Part shown: positions 45,401 through 53,700 of the stretch, piece by piece
Layout: each line of letters opens with the position of its first letter
How positions within the stretch are numbered: the stretch's first letter is position 1
Assembly: GCA_019510185.1 (NCBI GenBank)
Contig: JAEKKV010000011.1
Span: forward strand, 62,001 to 126,000
Length of the DNA stretch: 64,000 nt
From: Verrucomicrobiota bacterium
Lineage (GTDB): Bacteria; Verrucomicrobiota; Verrucomicrobiia; Opitutales; Opitutaceae
Direction: 5' to 3'
The notes under the pieces: generated by a model
What the model saw: only the letters and a program-made list of their open reading frames with translations
What the model was told of the DNA's origin: nothing
Database searches by the model: none
Translations under genes and position numbers: made by a program

Positions 45401-48400
45401 GGGACATCGTAGTTCCAAGTGGTGGTGCTGGTCGGCGTGCCGCCGGGCCAAGTCGCAGCGTTCCAACCGTTTTCGGCTTGGTAGGTGCCGAGGGTCACAC
45501 GCTCACCGTAGGCATTGTAACCATAGGAGCAGGGAGAGGTGGCATCGCCCCATTGGTTGAGCACATGGCCTAAGGCGTCGTAGGCATAGCGGGTGTAATA
45601 CCCCGACGCGTTTTTAACCCAGTTCTTCCGCCCCAGATTATCGTAATTATACGTAGCGACGACCACGTTTCTGGAATCGGTGACCGTAAAGGGCAGTGCC
45701 GTGCAACTCACGTAAGCCACGGTGGAGGAACCGGTACGGGGATCAACGGTAGTCTGTGGACGCTGGAGTCCGTCATAGCTGATCGTGGACGTGAGGCCAT
45801 CGGGAGAGAGCGAACTGACCGGCAGGCCGTTGACGGCGGTGTCCACCTTGGGATTGGCCAGTCCGGGCAAGGTCGTGGTCTGGGTGACGGTGGCCGTAGT
45901 CGAATTGACCGAGACAGTCTGAACGGTGGTATTGCCTTCGGCATCGATCATCCGGCTCTCGCTGCGAAGGTTGCCCGTAAAGCCAGTGAGGCGCTGCCGG
46001 GTGCTTTGCAGGGTGGTGGGCGTGCTGCTGGTCGCGCTCGCGTAGGTGGTGCTGGTCGTGGCGAGCCACCAAGCGCCGTTTTCGTTGGCGAACCATTTGT
46101 CTTGGCCGGTGATACGATCCGTGCTGGTAAGATCGAGGGTACCGTTGTTGGTCACATCGAGCCCGGAGAGGATCAGGTTGCCCAAAGGATCATACTGATA
46201 AAGCGAGGCTGAGCCTACCGTGCGGTCGGTGCGGGTCAGCAGCCCGGTGGTGGCGCTGTAGGTGTTTTGCTCATAAAACACCGGCTGGCTCGTAACCGCA
46301 AAACCCGGGCGTTCGGTGCGGGTGGTGCGATCGATCCAGTCGGTCCAAGTTTTCACGAGCCGGGTGGACGTGGACGTAGCCAAGTTTACCTGGGTGACTT
46401 TCTGTCCGTCGGATTGGATGCTGTAAGTGTAGTATTCCGGGACGACACCCGTGCCGGTCTTACTGGCTGGCTGGCCGTCCAGATAAAGAGATTGAATCTG
46501 AGTGGCACCGTTGGGCAACGTAGCCGTGGTCGTGCGGTTTACGGGGTCATAGGCATAGGTGGTCGCGCCGAGGCCTGTCGGTGTTTCCGAAGACATCCGT
46601 CCGGCGAGATCATAGGTATGACTCGATACGAGCTGTTCACTGCCACCAACGGCATTCGTACTTTGACTTACAACTTGGCTGGCTGCGTTATAAGCATAAG
46701 TAGTGACGAGATTGGGTGCTCCATTTAATCCCGCCTTGGTGACATGCCAGAGACGACCGCCGACATCATAGTCATAATAGATAGTGATTCCGGTGACGTC
46801 CTGATCCCAAATCTTAAGATCGCCGGCATAGCCAGCCTCGTAATCATCCCCGTTGCTGGAAACTCGGGAAATGAGTTGATTATTCCAATTGTAAGTGAAA
46901 TTCACCCAAGTTACGAGCTGCCAAGCCGCACCGTCCCACACAGAGGACTCAGTGCGGGCGATACGGGCGTAGTTATCCCGGTAGGTCGTAGACAACATGC
47001 TCTTGTTGGGGATGAGGTAGACCGTACTAATTGTATAACCGGCATACGCAGAAAGGGCAGTCGCTCCGGTCGAGGTGGTGGAAGCGCCGGTGATAACGCC
47101 GATAAAGGAAGCCGTGCCGGTCGTAGCAGGAGTGAAGGTCGCTCCGACCAAAGTACCGCGTTGACGCACATAAGATTGTTTAACTCCGTTCGCGGATGTC
47201 ATGAAATGCGTCTGTCCTCGAAAAAAAGCATCCGCCGTGTCTTCCTGATAATAACCGGAGCTCGAGGCCAATGTCGCAGTCGAACTAGTTTTATCGGTAC
47301 GAGTTGCCGTGACGAGCGACATGCCGTTCACGGTGGTTGTTGAATAGGTGATCGTCCTGTTGGCGATGGTAACACCATTAATCTGGGTCTGGATGGTCGT
47401 GGGCCGGGTCAGCATGCCAAACGCATCGGCTACGTAAGTGTAGCTTGTGACCAAGCCGCTGGAAGCAGTGGTGCTGATCGTGCCAGGTGCATTCAAAAAG
47501 GGTTTGAAAACTTGGCTGAGGGTACCCAATTGCAGCGGATTGGTTGTCGAGAAATAGCTGTAGGCTTCCCAATTCCCCCCGGTCACTTGCATGGACTGAA
47601 TAAAACCGTAACTGGCAGGACTGCTCGTATTGGTATTATAAACAAAATTCGAGGCGGTCGAATTGGTCGTGCCGCTGGTGACGTTGGTGGGCGTATCGCC
47701 CCAAGCAAAATGAGTATGGGATTTTGTGGTCTGGGCGACGGTCGTCTGAACACTCGTCACTGGGTCGGGTCCTGCCAGCGTGATGGTTTCATCGTGGCCA
47801 CCGCTCGCATTACTTGCCCATTGGCTGGCCTGCTGGGTAAGGACCGATTGCCCGGTAACGGTCCAATCCGCCATCGTCCAAGTGAACGCAGGAGAGGTCC
47901 CCGTGCGCTCAACCGTGGTGGTCTCGCTGCGCACGATCGGCGCCGTCGTATCCGTGTCGGCGGTGCCGGTCAATGTGCGGGTTTCCTTCGTTATGCGCAA
48001 CTTGGTGGCCGTGGTATCCTGCTGGACGCGGTAGGTTACGAACGGTTTGCCCGTAATTGTCTTGGGGTACGTGCTCCCTTGGGCTTGCGAGGGAGTATAA
48101 AAACGCAACTCGTACGAAGTCGTAGTCAGGGTCACAACATCCACAAAGGCTTCTTTGGCTAAAATCTGCCGGAGGTTGCCGTTGACCCGGTAAACATAAG
48201 CCTCGGGAGAAGGAGCTTCGTAATAGAGGGTGGCCGGAGTATAAAAAGCCGACCAGTCAGAAGTCCCCGCACCCACCATGGAAATCGACATTGCCGATCC
48301 ACCGTTGAGCAAGGAGCCAAGAGCGACATTCCATTTGAGTTGTCCGGTACTCAAAGAAGAAGCGGAGCCGGCGGGCTTTGCACTCAGATCAGCTGCCGGA

Positions 48401-48846
48401 ATGATCCGAACGGAATAAATATTATCACAACTATTGAAAGTATTGATGTCGCCAATTGTAAACGAAGTCTTGGCGACGCCATCAACCGTCAACAAATAGC
48501 CGGGTTGAGGGCTAACGGTCACAGTCCCCTTCCCGTAAAAAGTGTCTATCGATACCTCGAATTGATAGGTCTTGCCCACCTCCAAGTAAGGCGTCTGAAC
48601 CGGGGTGGTTTTTAATCCCCCGTCATACACCTCAACGGACGTCCCATTCAAGCTGGCATCCATCGTAGAAGGTTGGTGCTGAATAGTACCATCATCACCA
48701 TAATAGTCGTAACCAAGATTTGCCGTAACCGTGTATTTGACCGGGACAAGAATCGGTTCATCAATCTCCTGCGCCTGAACAACGGGCAACCCCAGCGCCA
48801 GAAGTATAAATACGACGCCCCATTTCTTAAAAGAGAGGGCGCTCAT
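42490..48846 (-). CDS. RHS-repeat protein 1 with alpha/beta-hydrolase-like C-terminal toxin domain
   Basis: 2,118 residues. A Sec signal peptide ([17 protein letters not shown]) is followed by an unassigned N-terminal region to about residue 600, then many YD/RHS repeats (YDAGRL-, YNALGQ-type motifs such as [13 protein letters not shown] and [12 protein letters not shown]). The conserved core end is [42 protein letters not shown] near residue 1765. The remaining about 350 residues are the variable tip: a Gly/Ala-rich hydrophobic stretch (about 1785-1900), then a domain with [13 protein letters not shown], the nucleophile-elbow-like FTVHSQAG (Ser near 2014), [23 protein letters not shown] and SPHTVY, a pattern I recall from lipase-like RHS/hemagglutinin toxins. 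The tip DNA is AT-richer. Its start overlaps the TPR gene stop (ATGA). Confidence 0.87.
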   Translation of the reverse strand: [2118 protein letters not shown]

Positions 48847-49379
48847 TTGGTATCCCCTCCCACCTGATTCTCAACCGCTCCGATTTGGGCTAGTTTAGCT
48901 TGGACCGATTTATTCTCCGGCTGGTGCTTCAATGCCGCTTGATAGTTTTTGACGGCCTCGGCCGTGGTGCCGAGAAGCCGCTCAGAAATCACTCCGCGGA
49001 TTTGATAGATACTCGCCAATGCCCTCTCGTTGCTGCCGAGTTTTCGCTCAGCCACGTCCAAATGCGCCAAGGCTCGCATTGCGACCCGGTGTGCGGTTTT
49101 TTCGTCGTTTGACTCCTTACAGGCAAAGGCCACACGCAGAAGATTCATGGCAATCTCCATTTGCCCCGGCCCACTTCCCATAGCGTGACGATTCAGACTT
49201 TGAAGAGTGCTTTCACCGGCATCGTCCGATGACTCCTCAAAAAGCCGGCGACCTTCCGCCAAAGAGTTTTGCCGCGCACTGCTGTCTATACCGGAAGCAT
49301 TAGCAGTCTGCCCCCACAGAGGAGAACCTTGGAGCCCGGCTGCCAAAAGAAGCCCGGCGACGAGAAGCTTTGAATTCAT
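48843..49379 (-). CDS. Small exported TPR-like protein upstream of RHS1
   Basis: 178 residues with signal peptide LLVAGLLLAAGLQGSPLWG, then mostly helices: AMNLLRVAFACKESNDEKTAHRVAMRALAHLDVAE and a TPR-like unit AEAVKNYQAALKHQPENKSVQAKLAQIG. Its stop overlaps the RHS1 start by four bases, so the two are translationally coupled and the protein probably assists RHS1 export, folding or anchoring. It is the first gene of the RHS1 locus. Confidence 0.75.
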   Translation of the reverse strand: MNSKLLVAGLLLAAGLQGSPLWGQTANASGIDSSARQNSLAEGRRLFEESSDDAGESTLQSLNRHAMGSGPGQMEIAMNLLRVAFACKESNDEKTAHRVAMRALAHLDVAERKLGSNERALASIYQIRGVISERLLGTTAEAVKNYQAALKHQPENKSVQAKLAQIGAVENQVGGDTK

Positions 49380-49669
49380 AGGAACAGATCAGGAAGCCGC
49401 TGGAGATGCAGCATCCCGTTTGGCATTTAAGATTTTGTCGGAATGGAGGATAGGGAGCACTCGCGAGCAAAGCCGGTGCCAACTGGAAACAATGTACAGT
49501 TATTCAATTGAAAGTATTTGCTACTTAGCCGCAGCGCACTGCCTCCGCCCGCCAAGGCCCCGAAGCATTCCCGGTTGGGCTTGAACGCGGGCGGGACGGG
49601 CTGGAGTCCGGAGAAGTTTGGCTTCAATTCCGGCCGTTCGGACTTAAACGGGAGTCGTTTGGACCTTTC

Positions 49670-49809
49670 CTTATTCCCCCATTCGCATCAGGCGATGCCT
49701 TGTGCGCACAAAAGCCGTCCGCGATGCGTATCGCGGACGGCTTTTGCTTTTCGCAAGCGTCACATCGGACGCCGCCGGCCGGCTGAGCCCATCAGGGCGA
49801 CTCGTCCAC
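49670..49809. repeat. Direct repeat DR1 (terminator plus displaced htrA 3' end)
   Basis: About 140 bp matching 58700-58840 in the same orientation, including a perfect 33-base block (49757-49789) and the last codons of htrA on the minus strand (Val-Asp-Glu-Ser-Pro-stop at 49792-49809). Here no htrA gene is attached. It contains a 17-bp-stem terminator at 49709-49746. Confidence 0.88.
49709..49746. terminator. Bidirectional terminator inside DR1
   Basis: Perfect 17-bp stem (49709-49725 with 49730-49746) and 4-nt loop, with A-run and T-rich flanks. Compared with the DR2 copy, a T-A pair in the stem has become C-G through changes on both arms, i.e. a compensatory change. Confidence 0.85.
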
Positions 49810-50031
49810 ACAAGGGGGCCGTCAATTCAAGGCATCTTCAATCACCCTTTGCTCTTCGGCTGCTGCGGGAGCCTTGCGCTCGCGTCAGGGCTCCCGAGGA
49901 TTTTCTTCCCAGCTCAAACCCGTTATCAAATTACGCTTAGGGTCCCATTCCATATTCCGGTCCAACGAAGTCGGGTTCAGATACCCGAATAAATCACCCG
50001 GCGATTGGGACTCAGCAAAGGGGGTGAGGCA

Positions 50032-50255
50032 GAAGGGGGCGTGGCGTTTTTTGTCATTTTTCAACCTGTTTCCAGACGTGTAACTGCGCGCCATCGTGGT
50101 TGGCCAAAATGAAGACGTCTGACAAGCCAAGCAATCCTTGCGCCGTTCATCGTGCAGCCCCGGTGAAGATCGAGCTCGCCTTGGCATGTTTCCTTAGCGT
50201 CAGCCCCTCTTCTTTGCTCAATTCAAAAAACCACAAAAAACGCCCCGCCCCCTTC
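50032..50255. repeat. Imperfect inverted repeat pair
   Basis: Arms 50032-50064 and 50222-50255 (33-34 bases, few differences) face each other across about 157 bp. The arms also share their first bases with a stretch near 41667-41677. No transposase or target-site duplication could be identified; this could be a MITE-like relic or an intergenic repeat family. Confidence 0.5.
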
Positions 50256-50267
50256 GGATTGGCCCCT

Positions 50268-50693
50268 CTATTTACTAATATCATAATCTTCACCGCACTG
50301 AAGACACATGATTTTCTTCTCTTTTGCGGCACGCATAATTTGATAGCCCCAAGCATTCCTGCCAGGCAATTTAACGCAGGATGGATGAGCCCTAAAGTTA
50401 GCAGGCCCCATCCCTTTTGGATTCCGTAAAAGCATCCAACCACATTTTATACACTTAGAACGAAGAACGCAGATAATAAGAGCCGACACCCCTAATACAA
50501 ATACGCCCGTCAAAAAAATCGCAAAAAATAAATTAATGGGCCCGCTTATATGTCCATCTCGCCCAAAACTATTGTCATATAAATAATATGCAAAAAACGG
50601 AACAGGAAATATAACCCAAAGAAATTGAGTCAGAAACACCCCCCGTCGGATTTTACGCCTTTGCAAAGCTGAAAGAGTAGAATTAATCATCAT
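50268..50693 (-). CDS. Two-TM zinc-ribbon-like protein downstream of RHS2, candidate immunity protein
   Basis: 141 residues with two hydrophobic helices (GVFLTQFLWVIFPVPFFAYYLY and LFFAIFLTGVFVLGVSALIICVL) and a cytoplasmic-type Cys-rich tail: CIKCGW, a further Cys after 25 residues, and CLQCGEDYD near the C-terminus, which can form a zinc ribbon. AT-rich DNA. It lies 60 bp after the RHS2 stop, in the position normally held by an immunity gene; an integral-membrane immunity protein would fit a membrane-active toxin. Function inferred from position only. Confidence 0.68.
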   Translation of the reverse strand: MMINSTLSALQRRKIRRGVFLTQFLWVIFPVPFFAYYLYDNSFGRDGHISGPINLFFAIFLTGVFVLGVSALIICVLRSKCIKCGWMLLRNPKGMGPANFRAHPSCVKLPGRNAWGYQIMRAAKEKKIMCLQCGEDYDISK

Positions 50694-50753
50694 GGAGATG
50701 CCTATCAGTAAAGCTACCGAACGTCTTATTTGATAAATGGAAACAGTAAATGC

Positions 50754-53700
50754 TCATCTACTTTCTGGTTTCATGTATTTCCCAGTAGGATCTTTAACTT
50801 CATGCATTTTCTTGAATGTTTCGTAGCCAATATCCAGCGCTGTCTCAAAGCCAAAAGAATAAAGCACTTTCGCGAAAAATTCGGCCGCCTCAAGGCTCAG
50901 CCCAGTTCTCATTGTAAGCGATTCTGCAGCCGCAATTTCACCAATAGCTGAAACTGCACCAACTGCACCCGAAAACACGTAAGAATAGTAATCCATCTGG
51001 AAGCCCTCAATCCCTCCTGCCTTCTCGCTCGCCTCAAGAATCTGGCCTGCTTCATTTGTAATAAGGCCTGTCATTGCTCCTATAGCAGCCGAAGTTACAA
51101 CTCCTTCACTCGGATCAAGGGCTCCGACTACTGCTCCGATTACACCGCCAATAGCAGCCTTACCTAAGGCGCTCCCTATACTACCCCCTTGAGCTCTTGC
51201 GCCAATGTAGGCCGATCCGGCTCCAATGATTCCATCAACAATTGCCCCAATAACAAACCTTCCATCGGCGTCGAAATGGTTCACCGGATCACCACTTGCA
51301 AAGTCATACAGACTCATGCTGGCCGCATGGCCCATAGGATCGGGAGAGAGGAATCTCGCCGTGGTCGGCTCGTAATAACGGGCGCCCAAGTTGTAGAACC
51401 CGGTCGGGTCGCTACGGCGGCTGCGCCACGCGGTCGCTTCGGCCACGCGAGTGATGTCGGTCAGGACTTCGGCGTGGCTGTTAGGCAATGGCCCGTAAGC
51501 ACCGACGCGTGTCGGGAACCATGAGATCGCACCGGCGGTCACGGAAGCGACACCGTTGCCGAAGGCATCGCCCAACACGCCCTTGGCGGTGCCGTCGGCA
51601 TCAAGGATCGTTGCTTCCAATCCACCTGTACCTTGCAAGCCACCAAAGCGGCCGTTCAGGTCAGGTCCGTAGACTTTCCACGCCTTGGCTCCGTTAACAG
51701 CCACGCCGATCTCCAGGAACTCAACTTGCGGATCGAAGATCGAGGTTGTGACCGTAGGTGAGCCGCTCGCGACATTGGCCGCAATGACCTGCTGCGTCGT
51801 CTTCAACCTGCGGCTCAATCCGTCATAAACTGCACTCCAATCGTAGCCGTTGTTGGAGCCATCCCGCTGGCTTACCTTGATCAACCGGTTAAACGCATCC
51901 CACGTGAGTGTCTGCGCAGTGCCATTGCTCCAAGAGCGGCTGGTGACATTGCCATCGGCATCGTAGCCGGTGGTGAGAGTAACGAGCGGCACGTTGACCG
52001 TGAAGGTGCTGGTTGCCGTCGCGGTGTAGTGTCCACTCGGGTGAACGGCGTTGACCGTCAACGTATGCGACCCGGCCGACAGCGGGAGGTCTTTGTTCCA
52101 AGCGCCAACGCTATCGGCCCAGCCGGGATGCGCGGCCCGGCCTTGTGCAAGTCCATCGACCACCAGATCCACATGATCCGCGCCCAGAGAAACCCCATTG
52201 GCGGGGACCACACGGCCAAGGGCGTTGGTCTGATCGTCGGTCACGCGGGAGAGAGCGTTGACGGTGGTGGCGCTGGATTGCCAGCCGCCGGGCGCTCCGC
52301 TGCCGACCTTGGCGTCGGTACGGACACCGAGCCCGGGGGTGTTGCCGTCGAAGGCGTAGGCGAGGGTCGCGGTGGCGGCGGGAGCGGGCGAGAACCCTTC
52401 GCTGGTCACCTGACCGCGCGTGTCGTAGCCATAGGCACGAGACTCGTTCCACGCTCCGGTGCCGGTATGGATGACCGCGTAAGAATTAAGCGTGCCGTCG
52501 TCGCGCCAGGTCTGGTTTTCCACCATAGCGCTGGTGCCATTGACGGCGGTCGTCTGTTGAAGGATGCGTCCGGCAGCATCGCGGGTACCGATCGTCAGGG
52601 TACGGAAGGGATTGGTGCGGTTCGTGACCAAGCCGCTGTTGGCAAAGCCGAAGGCGTAATTCTGGGCGTTGGCGGAAATCTGCGTCAGCAGTCCGTCCGC
52701 GCGATACTGATAGGTGAAGAGCGGTGCGGCCAGGGTGGAGCCGGCTTCGTTCAACGAGGCACGGCGGCCGGCGGCATCCCAGGTCTGGGTGACGGCGGAA
52801 TGGGCGCTGCCGCTGACCGCGAGAGATTCGGTGAGGAGCTGCCCGTAGCCGTCATACGTGCGGCTCACGGTGGTGGCGGGACCGGCGGCGTCGGCGGGGG
52901 AACTCTGCGCTACCGAGGTGACGAGTCCGCGTTTGTCGTAGCCAAAGGTCGTCGTGCCGTTGGTTTCGGCGGCGGTTCCAGCCGTCGTCACCGTGGACGG
53001 GCGCAGGTAATCGTCATACGTCGTGGTGACGGTGTCACGAGGGGCGGTGGTCGTTTGCAGCAGGCCCGCCCAAACGTGTCCGCTTGGGTAATAGGCATAG
53101 GCGAACGCGCGGCTGACGGTTGAGCCGTTGTAGAGACGGGATGAGGTGATCCGTCCGGCGTTGTCGTAAAGCTCCTCGGCATTGAGCCCGCCCGCCATGG
53201 CCCGCAACGTGAGATGGCCGGCGGCATCGTGGGTGAACGTGGTGAGGTTCGTATCGGGCAAAACCTGCGTGGCGACTTGGTTCAGTTCGTTGTAAGTCGT
53301 CGTCGTGGTGTGGAGCAGCGGATCGGTCGTCGTCAGACGGTTGCCGTTCCGGTCGTAGGTGTAACTCGTGACTTTGCCCGCCCCATCGATCTCAAGGAGG
53401 GGATTGCCGGAAAAATCCGTGTAGATCGTGCGATTGAGGGCGCCGGCACCCGTGCCGCTGGTGACGGTGACGGCCTGATGGTCGGCGGAATAGGCGTAGC
53501 CGGTGTGGCGGATGACCGCGCCTTGAGTGTCCTTCACGTCGACGGTTAGCGGGCGGCCGAGGGCGTCGGACACCGTCACCGTAGTCTCGCCGAGCGCGTT
53601 TTGCGTGGTGAGGGTTTTGGCGCTGGCGCCATAGGTCGTGGTGAGGATGTGTTGCGCGCCACTGGCGGGGCCCGTGACGGTTTTCACCCGGTTAAGATCA

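Larger units (their letters stand above)
49380..50267. other. 888-bp region of relics: RHS1 promoter, direct repeat, coding scraps
   Basis: No intact gene. 49380-49669 is the leader and probable promoter region of the RHS1 locus (minus strand). 49670-49809 is the direct repeat described separately. 49882-50010 reads on the minus strand GYLNPTSLDRNMEWDPKRNL followed by ITGLSWEENPREP and a stop, like the tail of a lost gene. 50054-50150 reads on the minus strand LSDVFILANHDGAQLHVWKQ then VEK and a stop, apparently another gene tail. An imperfect inverted repeat lies at 50032-50064 / 50222-50255. Confidence 0.6.

Noticed and set aside
44209..45573. Plus-strand open frame of about 450 codons opposite RHS1
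   Set aside because: Shadow of the RHS repeats; no domain and no coupling to neighbouring plus-strand genes.
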